Positions 35,549 to 43,261 of a DNA stretch of 49,339 nt are shown piece by piece. The stretch covers positions 1 to 49,339 of the IMG/VR virus record IMGVR_UViG_3300030101_004083; one strand, 5' to 3'. Source of the stretch: a virus. Position numbers and translations under genes: made by a program. Numbering within the stretch: position 1 is the first letter of the stretch; each line of letters opens with the position of its first letter. The notes under the pieces were generated by a model, which ran no database searches, was not told the origin of the DNA, and saw only the letters and a list, made by a program, of their open reading frames with translations.

Positions 35549-36774
35549 AAAAAATCTTTTTTAAAGTGAGATAATGTATAGTCCTTCTTTCCGCTAACTG
35601 TCTTGTAAATCTTGGTCTCGATTCCCTTTTCAGCAAAGACCCAATAGATGTCATTCTTGAGTCTGTCCTTCGTGGTCATCCTATCCCTAGATTGCCAGTA
35701 CGATGTAGCACTGAAGTCTATGTTGTAGTAAACTAACGCATCCGCTTCTCGTAGACTTATTCCTTCCCGACCACTTACAATTTGTAATGCGATATTCTTA
35801 TTTGTGCCATTGAACTCATCTAGTTCGGTACACAGGTTGTCTTCAAATATTTTCTTTAGAGCATTCAGCTCCTCCTTGAACTTGTAGAATATGCCTATCT
35901 TCTTGCCCTTGAACCTTTTCTTAATAAATTCAGCCTTGCTGTAGTCGAGGACCATGCTATTGCCGCTTTCAAACTTTATGGTTCCGCTACACATTTGGTG
36001 TATCTTGCTCATTAATTTTACCGCAGTATCTGCAAGTATCACCTCCTCTGAGCCCTCGATAACTAAGTCCCTTTTGAGCTTGTTTATCAGCTCATATGTC
36101 CTGTCGCACATCTTAACTCTGAGGACATTCTCTTGAGTATCTACCTCAAATCCAGCATCCTTCTGAGAGAACGATATCATATACGGCCTCATCAAGTCCA
36201 TAGCCCCCTTCGTAGCACCGCTATAGTCCTTTACCTTGTGATGTCCTAGGTTTCGCTCCTTAATTATAACATACCTATCTGCAAACCTATAGAAGTTTTT
36301 GAACTCCGAGTACGGATTCCCTGGTATGCCATACACCTGATGGAATATCTGAGAGTATGATTCAGGGGTGGGTGTTCCCGAAAGTAAAATGACCTTGGCC
36401 CTCGTCTTCCTGATGAGTGTGAACACACCCTTCGCCCTCTTAGATGGCTTAGGGAATGCCCCAAGCCCGTGGGCCTCATCCAGCACAATAACATCCCATT
36501 TGGTATGAGGTGCTTTGTGCATCGACTCGTAGTTAATCACCGTGAGGTCGTAATTTGGTGCGTACATATCGTAGTCATCCTGTATTGAACTAATGGCTTT
36601 TTTCTTAGTCAGGAACAGAACGTTCTTTGCGCCAACCTCCCTACATATTCCAAGGCTAGTTAACGTCTTGCCTGTCCTAACCTCCATCGCCAAGTAAACG
36701 AATCCGTGAGACTTGACCATGTCAGTAGCCCTACTTATTATGTCCTGCTGATAGTACCTAAAACGGAACATCAT
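35545..36774 (-). CDS. SF2 DNA helicase (DEAH-box)
   Basis: 409 residues. Motif I is MEVRTGKTLTS (RTGKT at 33-37), motif II is LDEAHG (Asp99 to His102), motif III is LSGTPTPES (131-139), and motif VI is QSRDR (361-365). Two RecA-like halves are implied, and the short length fits compact phage SF2 helicases of the SNF2/UvsW-like type used in replication or recombination. The gene overlaps the primase-helicase stop by 17 nt, so both are co-expressed. ATG at 36774, with a second ATG at 36771. Confidence 0.8.
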   Translation of the reverse strand: MMFRFRYYQQDIISRATDMVKSHGFVYLAMEVRTGKTLTSLGICREVGAKNVLFLTKKKAISSIQDDYDMYAPNYDLTVINYESMHKAPHTKWDVIVLDEAHGLGAFPKPSKRAKGVFTLIRKTRAKVILLSGTPTPESYSQIFHQVYGIPGNPYSEFKNFYRFADRYVIIKERNLGHHKVKDYSGATKGAMDLMRPYMISFSQKDAGFEVDTQENVLRVKMCDRTYELINKLKRDLVIEGSEEVILADTAVKLMSKIHQMCSGTIKFESGNSMVLDYSKAEFIKKRFKGKKIGIFYKFKEELNALKKIFEDNLCTELDEFNGTNKNIALQIVSGREGISLREADALVYYNIDFSATSYWQSRDRMTTKDRLKNDIYWVFAEKGIETKIYKTVSGKKDYTLSHFKKDFL

Positions 36775-39154
36775 TGTCGCTTTGGTTGCTGAACAAAATC
36801 CACTTCCCTTCCATGTCCTTGCCTTCCTCTACATTGGAATACTTAAACGTGCCGTAGGCTCTGAGCCACCGATGGAACTTTATCCTGGACACGGACATCT
36901 TGGCCTTCGGTGCGAAGTCAGGATAGTCATCAGTAAACCTCATGTACAACTCATTGGCACGCAGCCTAATGTTAGGCCTTATTAGGTCTGATGGCTTTGC
37001 GCCATCTATCAATCCACACCATTCAATAAACTCGTGACAGGTCTCAGCACTGAGCTTACGTATGGCCAAGTTGACGAACTCACTCTTGATAAGGCCATCC
37101 TTCATGTACATCTGTAGGCACGATATCATGTAGTTGTCGAAGTCACACCACTCGTCATCATCCCAATCCCCGAACATCAACTTGCCGAACTCATCTAATG
37201 GAGTGAAATCCTTGCTATAATGCTGGTGAAGCTCAAGCTCCCACTTACGTCGCTCAAAGGAATTACCCTTGCCCTTGATGGCGTAGTTGGTTGTGATGGC
37301 AATCTTAGGCGACCTCTTGAAAGGAATCTTGATTGCATCCTTATTCTTCTTCTCTAGCGTTAGCCCCTCAGTAACTACCGAGAACAACCGCTCAAAGTTG
37401 AACGCCTTGCGTACATCATCGAAGCATAGTATCTGAGTGTCCGCTGATACTAATTGATAAGCAAATGAACGCTCGAAAGTAAATGACTTGCCATCAATAG
37501 TGACCAGTTTCTTCATCTGAGATAGGGCATTCATTACTATACCCTTACCTGTGCCACCCTCAGGGTTGTCGCTTATCACCTCGTCATTTAATATGACTGC
37601 TGGACAGTACGACATGTTCTTGTACCCATGCATCAGGAAGCCAATGGTAGACTCCATAGATAGAATACGATTCTCGTCCTTGCCACATATGTTATGAATG
37701 AACGTCTTGTAATCGCAGTCCCTGGGCTTACACATCAGGAAGTTCCTGTCAATGACGTGGTCTTTCCAAACGTATCCACCCAAGTCCATGTAGTCGATAG
37801 GTATTATATCGGTTGGAGTTATCTTGACCGCACAGTTACGATAGTACAGATAGCTTGAGTCCTTCTCGTCTTCAATGAAGTACACGTCGATAGACGACAG
37901 AAGAGTCAGGAACTCCTCACGGAAGTACTTAACGCTCTCAGCAAAGTAGTTGTACACCGACAAGTCCTCCAGGTCTAGCACGTAGTTCAATACGAAGTCC
38001 TTTATCTCCTTCTCTGAGGTATGGTCAATCAAGTTATTGGTCACCTTTACAAATACGTAGTTCTTACTACCCTCAGGGTTGTACTTATAGAACCCATTAT
38101 CCTCCAAGAACAACTTAAAGGATAGGGGGACTATAGACACCTTACCCTTGTCCGATTTAGTCCAGAACATCTGCTCCTCTTGCTCTTCCTCAACAGTTCT
38201 TATGATACCATCAATATCAACGCCCTTCTCCTCCAATGGCTCAAGAGTGCATCGTATCTCCTTCTTAGATACTCCAGACCGCATCTTGTCCCTGACATAC
38301 TGCATCTTGTCTTGGTCCTCATAGTATCTACTACCAAACTTTGCCGTATGGCTGTACGCCGAAACAATAGTAGCCATAATCTCATCCTCATTGAAACCTT
38401 CTGCTGCATATTGACGTAAATAAAACTCGGCAAGACTCCTATTTATTCCAAAATCATTAAAAGCCGCCGCTAATATGTAGACGTTATGATTCCTTTGCCC
38501 TTCTACCATTGGGTACTTCTTCTCCCACCACTTCACCAGTATGTCAATGATTTTGTTTTCATCCGTGATTGGTATCGAGGGCTTGTCCCTGTTCTTCATC
38601 ATCTCCGTGTAGCTATCTTCCTCGACCTTATCCCAAACCGAACTGGTCTCGTTGATGTGAATCAGGGGGTCATAGGACTCGTAGCATACACGGCTAACGT
38701 TCTTACACGTCTTATCAAACTTGTCGGACTTGAAGTACTTCTCAAGGCTGTTGAAATAGTTCTTGTGATTGCTTTCATCAGCTGGAACTTTCACCAGTAC
38801 CTTCAGACCCTTTCCCGATGGAGAAAGGAATACCGAATAAACAAACTTGTTCTGCTTAAACTTCTCCTTATCCTCTAGCAAATCCTTTTGCCTATCGTAG
38901 CCATCGAAGTCAAGGCACATCAAGCCACTATGTTTTACTAGGGCATTGTCCGCTCTCTTCTTAAATGTCCCTGAGAAACATATGGCGGGTAGGTCTTGCT
39001 TGAGTTCGTTTCTTCTTGTCTTATCTCGTTCGGTTCGGATTTCCTTTATTGTCTCTTTGGAGGCTCCCTCTCTTATCCTCTCCAAGATGTGCATTACATG
39101 CCTTTCAAAGGGCTGTGTAGTGTCTTTTATGTTTTTGAATATAGATATTGTCAT
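36758..39154 (-). CDS. BT4734-like primase fused to SF3-type helicase
   Basis: 798 residues. Residues 1-165 match the BT4734/VirE-N primase-like domain of Bacteroidota mobile elements, with CFSGTFKKRADNALVKHSGLMCLDFDGYD and SPSGKGLKVLVKVP. A helical middle part follows. The C-terminal half holds a helicase ATPase with NPEGGTGKG (Walker A, about 530-537), a LCFDDVRK Walker B (about 573-580), and a KIAITTNY motif (about 616-623) as in D5/SF3 helicases. It would prime and unwind phage DNA. It is the first gene after a 200-nt repeat-bearing gap containing a terminator and a candidate promoter. Confidence 0.8.
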   Translation of the reverse strand: MTISIFKNIKDTTQPFERHVMHILERIREGASKETIKEIRTERDKTRRNELKQDLPAICFSGTFKKRADNALVKHSGLMCLDFDGYDRQKDLLEDKEKFKQNKFVYSVFLSPSGKGLKVLVKVPADESNHKNYFNSLEKYFKSDKFDKTCKNVSRVCYESYDPLIHINETSSVWDKVEEDSYTEMMKNRDKPSIPITDENKIIDILVKWWEKKYPMVEGQRNHNVYILAAAFNDFGINRSLAEFYLRQYAAEGFNEDEIMATIVSAYSHTAKFGSRYYEDQDKMQYVRDKMRSGVSKKEIRCTLEPLEEKGVDIDGIIRTVEEEQEEQMFWTKSDKGKVSIVPLSFKLFLEDNGFYKYNPEGSKNYVFVKVTNNLIDHTSEKEIKDFVLNYVLDLEDLSVYNYFAESVKYFREEFLTLLSSIDVYFIEDEKDSSYLYYRNCAVKITPTDIIPIDYMDLGGYVWKDHVIDRNFLMCKPRDCDYKTFIHNICGKDENRILSMESTIGFLMHGYKNMSYCPAVILNDEVISDNPEGGTGKGIVMNALSQMKKLVTIDGKSFTFERSFAYQLVSADTQILCFDDVRKAFNFERLFSVVTEGLTLEKKNKDAIKIPFKRSPKIAITTNYAIKGKGNSFERRKWELELHQHYSKDFTPLDEFGKLMFGDWDDDEWCDFDNYMISCLQMYMKDGLIKSEFVNLAIRKLSAETCHEFIEWCGLIDGAKPSDLIRPNIRLRANELYMRFTDDYPDFAPKAKMSVSRIKFHRWLRAYGTFKYSNVEEGKDMEGKWILFSNQSDNDVPF

Positions 39155-39309
39155 TTATTATGATGATTTTATGACGAGAAAAGTTATATATATCAAGGGT
39201 TATGACGACCTGACGACTTTATATCCCAAAATATCCGTTGTAAAAATTATTTACTTAGTAAAAAATATTATTAGTGTTAGAAACCAAAAAGTCGTCATAT
39301 GGTTGCCCT
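39155..39309. repeat. AT-rich gap with TGACGAC repeats, candidate origin or operator
   Basis: The gap upstream of the primase-helicase holds TGACGAC at 39203-39209 and 39211-39217 as a direct repeat and the inverted GTCGTCA at 39291-39297. The outer TATGACGAC (39201-39209) and GTCGTCATA (39291-39299) form a perfect 9-bp inverted repeat. A related ATGACGAG starts at 39171. The rest is very AT-rich. Repeats beside a replicative primase suggest a replication origin or a repressor site. There is no supported gene; a 46-codon + frame here is discussed under rejected items. Confidence 0.45.
39260..39290 (-). promoter_or_regulatory. Candidate promoter for the primase-helicase operon
   Basis: On the - strand TTTTTG (39290-39285) is followed after exactly 17 nt by TATTTTTT (39267-39260). 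This approximates the Bacteroidota -33 TTTG and -7 TAnnTTTG boxes at proper spacing. It lies between the upstream terminator and the primase start, where a promoter is needed. Confidence 0.3.
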
Positions 39310-39333
39310 AAAAAAGGGGAGCATTAGCCCCCC
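39310..39333 (-). terminator. Rho-independent terminator (- strand)
   Basis: Read on the - strand GGGGGGC pairs with GCTCCCC (seven pairs, one G-U) around a TAAT loop, followed by six T. It ends the transcript of the recombination genes (39356-40909 and upstream) before the primase operon. Confidence 0.8.
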
Positions 39334-39355
39334 TACCTTAGGAAGATGAGCGTTT

Positions 39356-39586
39356 TTAGAAAGGTTGCTCTTCCTTTACCTTGGGTTCGTAGGTGTCCAG
39401 TTCCACATAGTAACTGCCACCCTTGCTTTGATTGATGTTGAGGTTTACCCAACCGTTCTTTGTCCTATCCTTAATAAACTGAATAGCATCCTCTGCTTTC
39501 AAGCTCATCCGTCCGACAACGAAGTCAGGTGCATTCTCATTACGTTTGAATGAGAATCCGTTTGCGAAAATTTTCTCTTTATTCAT
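39356..39586 (-). CDS. Conserved small DNA-metabolism protein, function unknown
   Basis: 76 residues: KIFANGFSFKRNENAPDFVVGRMSL, then AIQFIKD, then GWVNLNINQSKGGSYYVELD. The beta-rich, OB-like look, size, and place next to a recombination exonuclease suggest a small single-strand-binding-like or annealing accessory protein, but the match is only by pattern. Similar proteins are common in marine phages. It is the last gene before a - strand terminator, with 11 nt separating it from the exonuclease gene. Confidence 0.6.
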   Translation of the reverse strand: MNKEKIFANGFSFKRNENAPDFVVGRMSLKAEDAIQFIKDRTKNGWVNLNINQSKGGSYYVELDTYEPKVKEEQPF

Positions 39587-39597
39587 ATTAAATTAAT

Positions 39598-40335
39598 TTA
39601 AAGTTCCTCCACAATATAGTGGTTTTCAATTGATTCATCAGCATTGTCACCAAAGAATCTGTTATATACTTCTGATGCCCTCTTTACCTTCTGCTCACCA
39701 GACCGCAGAAATTCATCCGAGCAATGAAACATACCCATTGCCAACGTGCTCTTGTCGATAACCCAAAACTCCATAGGCAAACCAAACAAAGTTTGGTAAA
39801 TGTATGCTTGACTATCGTAGTTATACTTATACGCCGAGTGCCTGAAGCTATTTATGGACGACGTAGTCTTAAGGTCTATGATTTTATCCTTAGTTATGAT
39901 ATCTGCCTTGCCCTTCCAGGGTAGGTCATTGATACTGCCCACCTCGGGAATCTCATAAATATTACCCTCCTCATAGATACCCTCAAAGAAATCAAAGTTA
40001 CCCTTGATGGCATCCACCATCTTGTCGACTTGGTCTTGTTCGTGACACAGTAGCGCCATTTCTCCATCTCTTGTTGCATCCTTATACAACTTAGTAGACC
40101 TAGTCGTAGCATCAATACATCGTATCTTCTTAGCCTTCTCAGGCTCAAGGACAGACCAATGAAAATATCTACCCATCAGCATAGCCTTGCTATCCGACTT
40201 ACCCTTGCGAAACATCAAGGGGTTGTTGAGTAGCATTGAGATGTCGGAGTTGGACAGCCACTTCTGCCCAAACTCTCCGTAATACATCTCATCATTCTTG
40301 AGCTTTGCTACTGCACTCATATGACCCCTAGACAT
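39598..40335 (-). CDS. Recombination exonuclease, PD-(D/E)XK (RecE/Cas4-like)
   Basis: 245 residues. A conserved N-terminal WLSNSDISMLLNNPLMFRKG segment is followed by GRYFHWSVLEP. The catalytic core has WKGKADIITKDKIIDLKTTSS (about 138-158), with Asp in KADI and D-L-K as the PD-(D/E)xK site, and YNYDSQAYIYQ (about 170-180) as the Gln/Tyr motif of RecB-like nucleases. It would resect double-stranded ends for strand annealing. Its start overlaps the stop of the annealing protein gene by 8 nt, a classic exonuclease and annealase pair. Confidence 0.8.
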   Translation of the reverse strand: MSRGHMSAVAKLKNDEMYYGEFGQKWLSNSDISMLLNNPLMFRKGKSDSKAMLMGRYFHWSVLEPEKAKKIRCIDATTRSTKLYKDATRDGEMALLCHEQDQVDKMVDAIKGNFDFFEGIYEEGNIYEIPEVGSINDLPWKGKADIITKDKIIDLKTTSSINSFRHSAYKYNYDSQAYIYQTLFGLPMEFWVIDKSTLAMGMFHCSDEFLRSGEQKVKRASEVYNRFFGDNADESIENHYIVEEL

Positions 40336-40909
40336 TCTTCTTGAGTTCTTTGATTACCGCTTGAGACAGCTTCGTGTACTTTGTCTCTAGCATCTTAACC
40401 AAGTCATCAAACACACCCTTGTCCTTGTTGGCCTGTACATACTTAACAACCTTGTCCCAGTTGTCATCACCAACCTTTAGCGTAGGCTTCTTGACAGGCT
40501 TCTTAGTGGCGGGTGTAGGCTCACTGCTAGGTAAGTCCTCACCTGTCCATAACTGAAGCCCTAGACCGTGCATGGCAATCGCCTTGGCAGTTGACCTTTG
40601 GATAGTCTTGTTGACATCGAATGCCGTCATTGTATCCACTGACATTGCCTTGTTACGATAATCCATAACGGGTAACATATCAATGTGCTCTAATCCATCA
40701 ATGGTGATGCCTACCTTTACGTATGCCGTCTGTCCATCACTGAAGAAGTTCAACCCAGTATGCTCATGCTCGTACACTGTACGCTGTGCATCGGGATAAT
40801 GCTTCTTGACTAGTGACCAAGCATCAGCCCACGACACATAGTCGAGCTGACCTTTACGCTTGATACGGTCTTTGAAATTGATACTACTTAACTTTTGAAA
40901 AACGCTCAT
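40328..40909 (-). CDS. Single-strand annealing protein (DUF1071 / Sak-like, Rad52-type)
   Basis: 193 residues. Residues about 22-125 contain the DUF1071 pattern: LDYVSWADAWSLVKKHYPDA, then DGQTAYVKVGITIDG, then LPVMDYRNK and DVNKTIQRSTAKAIAMHGLGLQLW. Rad52/Sak-like annealases use this fold to pair complementary strands. A Pro/Lys linker (about 130-142) leads to a basic helical C-terminal part, as in Sak proteins. It pairs with the exonuclease gene downstream. The upstream hypothetical gene overlaps its start by 26 nt. Confidence 0.8.
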   Translation of the reverse strand: MSVFQKLSSINFKDRIKRKGQLDYVSWADAWSLVKKHYPDAQRTVYEHEHTGLNFFSDGQTAYVKVGITIDGLEHIDMLPVMDYRNKAMSVDTMTAFDVNKTIQRSTAKAIAMHGLGLQLWTGEDLPSSEPTPATKKPVKKPTLKVGDDNWDKVVKYVQANKDKGVFDDLVKMLETKYTKLSQAVIKELKKNV

Positions 40910-41201
40910 AATACTTATTTAATTTTGATTTAGCTAATCTCCTAACGTTCTCGGAGTCTGAGTTATTGTACATGTTGGTGTACTTTTCTAAATATAATGT
41001 TTTAACTCCTTCCACCCAACCTTTTTCGAGCAAAACATCTACCTCTTCATCCTTTAACTTTCGACTTCTTATTTCTGATAAACTAGACACCAGCACATCG
41101 CCGTTATCTTTTTTTTGAATTTTATATCCAATAAAGAAGCAACTATTACTGGTAATTATACCTTGATTGCTATCTCTTGAATTTTGCCATAACTCTTCCA
41201 C
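40884..41201 (-). CDS. Hypothetical basic early protein
   Basis: 105 residues from a GTG at 41201. The central part is SSLSEIRSRKLKDEEVDVLLEKGWVEGVK (about 39-67), followed by a Lys/Tyr/Asn-rich helical end (YLEKYTNMYNNSDSEN and on). The segment LxxxGWVEGVKxLxLxKYxxxYNNSDSE looks like a short DNA-related or structural helix-rich motif. Function not recognised. It overlaps the annealing protein start by 26 nt, and the small membrane ORF at 41170 overlaps its start. Confidence 0.55.
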   Translation of the reverse strand: MEELWQNSRDSNQGIITSNSCFFIGYKIQKKDNGDVLVSSLSEIRSRKLKDEEVDVLLEKGWVEGVKTLYLEKYTNMYNNSDSENVRRLAKSKLNKYYERFSKVK

Positions 41202-41328
41202 TGAAAAATATATTTATAAATAATAATAAAAATGATAATAGAAAAAACTTTATACTGCTCAAGAAGAATATGCCATAGTGCATACATAATATAGAGCAAA
41301 CAGTTATTAATGCTGATAAATTTTTCAT
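41170..41328 (-). CDS. Small hydrophobic membrane protein, 52 residues
   Basis: ATG at 41328 shares an ATGA with the stop of the lipoprotein gene (41325). The 52-residue product has two hydrophobic runs (about 5-24 and 28-42) and a short basic tail (MAKFKR). An ATGA overlap with an upstream gene is strong contextual support, although the end overlaps the next gene start by 32 nt. A small membrane peptide beside a lipoprotein could be an envelope or superinfection-exclusion factor; that is inference only. Confidence 0.45.
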   Translation of the reverse strand: MKNLSALITVCSILCMHYGIFFLSSIKFFLLSFLLLFINIFFSGRVMAKFKR

Positions 41329-41669
41329 TCAGCACTCCACTTAATAATTTCTCCCGTACATGGATTTGCAATACTGTCAACCCACGTGTACTCCCAGTAC
41401 TCTTTTGTTGTATCGGGCAGGAACGCACCCCTAACTGCATTATGCAACATGGTGTCCTCACGATAGATGGAGTATCCATCCATTGTAATATCAATGGGAA
41501 CCTTTTTAAACTCATAGTATACCAAATCCCTGAACATACTATCAGGAGGGAACGCAAACCTTTTGTGTTTTACTACATGAGGCTTGTGACTATATGTTGG
41601 CATCGCAAGTTCATACCTTACTACGTGGCAACTGCTTATTAGCAGTGCAATTACTAATAACTTCTTCAT
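41325..41669 (-). CDS. Putative lipoprotein
   Basis: 114 residues. The N terminus MKKLLVIALLISSC is a signal peptide with a lipobox ending in Cys14. The rest has many aromatic and charged residues (residues 35-65: VKHKRFAFPPDSMFRDLVYYEFKK), probably a small beta domain. Phage lipoproteins in the early region often block superinfection or alter the envelope, but nothing here proves a role. ATGA overlaps connect it with the gene before it and with the small membrane ORF after it. Confidence 0.6.
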   Translation of the reverse strand: MKKLLVIALLISSCHVVRYELAMPTYSHKPHVVKHKRFAFPPDSMFRDLVYYEFKKVPIDITMDGYSIYREDTMLHNAVRGAFLPDTTKEYWEYTWVDSIANPCTGEIIKWSAE

Positions 41670-41827
41670 ACTTTACTATATTGAATTACTGTGAAAAAAT
41701 CCTCTTTGCTCAACTCTAATACAAAATCAAGTGAGCATTGAGTTAACGTGAACGGCTCCCCTCCATCTTCTATCGGGCGTATCAACCCCTTGCCGTCTAT
41801 GATACAATTAACTGACTTTAGATACAT
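41666..41827 (-). CDS. Small hypothetical protein, early region
   Basis: 53 residues from the ATG at 41827 (an earlier ATG at 41863 lies over the upstream small gene). It reads MYLKSVNCIIDGKG, then PIEDGGEPFTLTQCSLDFVLEL. A beta-rich, possibly compact fold with two Cys is suggested. The stop shares an ATGA with the lipoprotein start, and the start overlaps the 35-residue gene before it by 20 nt, so it belongs to a translationally coupled chain. Function unknown. Confidence 0.5.
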   Translation of the reverse strand: MYLKSVNCIIDGKGLIRPIEDGGEPFTLTQCSLDFVLELSKEDFFTVIQYSKV

Positions 41828-41915
41828 CTTTTTTAGTTTCTGCGTACAACTTGGCGCCTTCATGCACCAGAGGGTGTACTGTTTTAATAAATTCTATATA
41901 CTTTTTTACATCCAT
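41808..41915 (-). CDS. Very small protein, 35 residues
   Basis: Reading the - strand from the ATG at 41915 gives MDVKKYIEFIKTVHPLVHEG and ends DVSKVS. The ATG overlaps the stop codon of the upstream 70-residue gene by one base (TAATG), which supports translation. It is a charged amphipathic peptide. It explains the gap before the gene at 41666 better than the longer start of that gene. No function is recognised. Confidence 0.5.
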   Translation of the reverse strand: MDVKKYIEFIKTVHPLVHEGAKLYAETKKDVSKVS

Positions 41916-42127
41916 TATTCCTTTATTTCAAATTGCCATTTACAAGCCAATAGAATGACATTGAGTTCATCTTTGACCTTACTTATATTATCCCTTACCT
42001 CCATCCTTGTATTGTTGTCCATAACATCCATTAGCTGATACATATCTAATAGGTTATCCTTTATAACGCCAACGTGCTGTTTTATATTGCGTAGACGTTC
42101 ATCTTTTTGGTGCCTAGTTAATTCCAT
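41915..42127 (-). CDS. Small helical hypothetical protein
   Basis: 70 residues, highly charged and predicted helical throughout (RHQKDERLRNIKQHVGVIKDNLLDMYQLMDVMDNN). The heptad-like pattern suggests a coiled coil or dimerising regulator. There is no known motif. Spacing of 2 nt to the upstream gene and a one-base overlap with the downstream gene place it inside the same transcript. Confidence 0.5.
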   Translation of the reverse strand: MELTRHQKDERLRNIKQHVGVIKDNLLDMYQLMDVMDNNTRMEVRDNISKVKDELNVILLACKWQFEIKE

Positions 42128-42129
42128 TA

Positions 42130-42438
42130 CTATTTTAAAATTTTAATTAAATACTCCTTGAGTATATCCTCAAGATACCCTTGCTCGACCTCCTCTAGAA
42201 AATCAACAGTCCATTCCTGCTGATAGTGACCACCCTCCATGTACGGATTGGAACTATCTAGCACACGATACTGCATCCCCTCATCGTAGTAGAACTGCTG
42301 AAGTACGTCGAAGTCTACTGTCGTGGTTTCCCACTTTATATTCTCTGCATCCCCATCTCTTGTGAAATCAACCTCCAGGTCAATACAATATCTAGGCTTA
42401 TCTATTTCTCTGATTTCTTCAATGTGTAATTTTCTCAT
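42130..42438 (-). CDS. Hypothetical acidic protein, early region
   Basis: 102 residues. The N-terminal half reads HIEEIREIDKPRYCIDLEVDFTRDGDAENIKWETTTVDFDVLQQFYYDEG, the C-terminal half ends in EQGYLEDILKEYLIKILK. Acidic, with many aromatic residues. It could be a small protein-binding or inhibitor-type early product. The region upstream of its ATG contains an AACGTT (42447-42452) that also encodes the last codons of the previous gene, so a promoter or operator may overlap that gene end. Function unknown. Confidence 0.55.
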   Translation of the reverse strand: MRKLHIEEIREIDKPRYCIDLEVDFTRDGDAENIKWETTTVDFDVLQQFYYDEGMQYRVLDSSNPYMEGGHYQQEWTVDFLEEVEQGYLEDILKEYLIKILK

Positions 42439-42440
42439 AT

Positions 42441-42779
42441 CTATATAACGTTTGATTTAATATTAAATTGTTCAACATGTTCTTCGTATCTGTCAGCGAC
42501 ACCGTCCAAAGCATCAACTAATCTGTTGAAGTCATCATGATGTCTTCTGTCCATCTTGTTTACATAAAAATGTATCTGATGAGGACTAGGTCTTTTAAGA
42601 ATTTGTGCTATTCTTGTTTGGCTTAATTCAAATCTGTAGTAAAGCAGTTGAGAAACTGCACATCTAACGTGAACGTTATCGACACAATTTTCCTTACCTA
42701 ATACACTTTCAGAATCAAATCCTTGATTGTCTACCTCTTCCCAGATGGCATCCATAAAACTATTTAGTATTCTACTCAT
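42441..42779 (-). CDS. Stand-alone DnaA domain IV-like protein (copy 2, divergent)
   Basis: 112 residues. Residues about 28-80 follow the DnaA C-terminal plan: VHVRCAVSQLLYYRFELSQTRIAQILKRPSPHQIHFYVNKM. Arg and Tyr positions and the helix spacing match the copy at 33945, but the GRxHATxxH signature is replaced by KRPSPHQIHFY, so base contacts probably differ. There is no ATPase domain. Two different DnaA-type domain IV proteins in one phage suggest recognition of two site types or host origin control. Its stop overlaps the AACGTT element before the next gene. Confidence 0.55.
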   Translation of the reverse strand: MSRILNSFMDAIWEEVDNQGFDSESVLGKENCVDNVHVRCAVSQLLYYRFELSQTRIAQILKRPSPHQIHFYVNKMDRRHHDDFNRLVDALDGVADRYEEHVEQFNIKSNVI

Positions 42780-42964
42780 GATTCCTTATCTATGTTAACT
42801 ATTACCCACTCGTGTGAGCCTTCCTTCTTAAACTCTTCAATTTCCTTTTCATCCTCAAGGTAGAAGAAGATGTCATCATCATCACAGCCTACCTCTCCAA
42901 TCTTCATAACTACATCTTGAATATTTCCATTGTCAAGCCATTTTATTGTTGCATCATATCTCAT
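42776..42964 (-). CDS. Small acidic hypothetical protein
   Basis: 62 residues: DATIKWLDNGNIQDVVMKIG, then GCDDDDIFFYLEDEKEIEEF, then a short EWVIVNI end. A beta-alpha-beta-like small fold with a strongly acidic middle. Similar short proteins are frequent in early regions of Bacteroidota and marine phages. ATGA overlaps on both sides (with 42441 and 42961) show that it is part of a coupled operon. Function unknown. Confidence 0.55.
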   Translation of the reverse strand: MRYDATIKWLDNGNIQDVVMKIGEVGCDDDDIFFYLEDEKEIEEFKKEGSHEWVIVNIDKES

Positions 42965-43239
42965 GATTCCTTATTTAATTGTTTAATAAATTCTACTACT
43001 GCTTTGTGCGTTTCTTTTCTGTCGCAATCCAACAGAGCGTGTGTTATATCTCCCACTTCGTTTTCTTCAGCACCACTTTCATAACACTTGTCTACTACTG
43101 GCATCAACCAATCCCAAGAGGTGTGGTATTGTAGGTCTGATAAACTTCCATAGTATTCTTGTTTTTTATCTGAAATAAAACCCGACCTACTCAAAGGGCA
43201 TAACCCCATAAATTCTGCTATTAACTTATTCTCTTTCAT
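42961..43239 (-). CDS. Conserved small phage protein of unknown function
   Basis: 92 residues: KENKLIAEFMGLCPLSRSGF near the N terminus, SDLQYHTSWDWLMPVVDKCYESG in the middle, and a helical end. The KLIAEFMG start is a common signature of small proteins in Bacteroidota phages and mobile elements, with unknown role. It is preceded by a copy of the bipartite leader element (43262-43287), so it may have its own promoter. Confidence 0.6.
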   Translation of the reverse strand: MKENKLIAEFMGLCPLSRSGFISDKKQEYYGSLSDLQYHTSWDWLMPVVDKCYESGAEENEVGDITHALLDCDRKETHKAVVEFIKQLNKES

Positions 43240-43261
43240 AATTTCAATTGTTTAATATTAT

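Noticed and set aside
39172-39311. 46-codon + strand frame in the gap before the primase (MTRKVIYIKGYDDLTTLYP and on)
   Set aside because: It is antisense to both neighbours, its codons are made of the TGACGAC repeats and AT-rich filler, and it ends at the terminator stem. No ribosome-binding or promoter feature on that strand.
42447-42452. Full bipartite element before the gene at 42438
   Set aside because: AACGTT is present, but the sequence 11 nt further upstream (AACAATTTA on the - strand) matches CACAATAAA poorly, so only a half-element is claimed.
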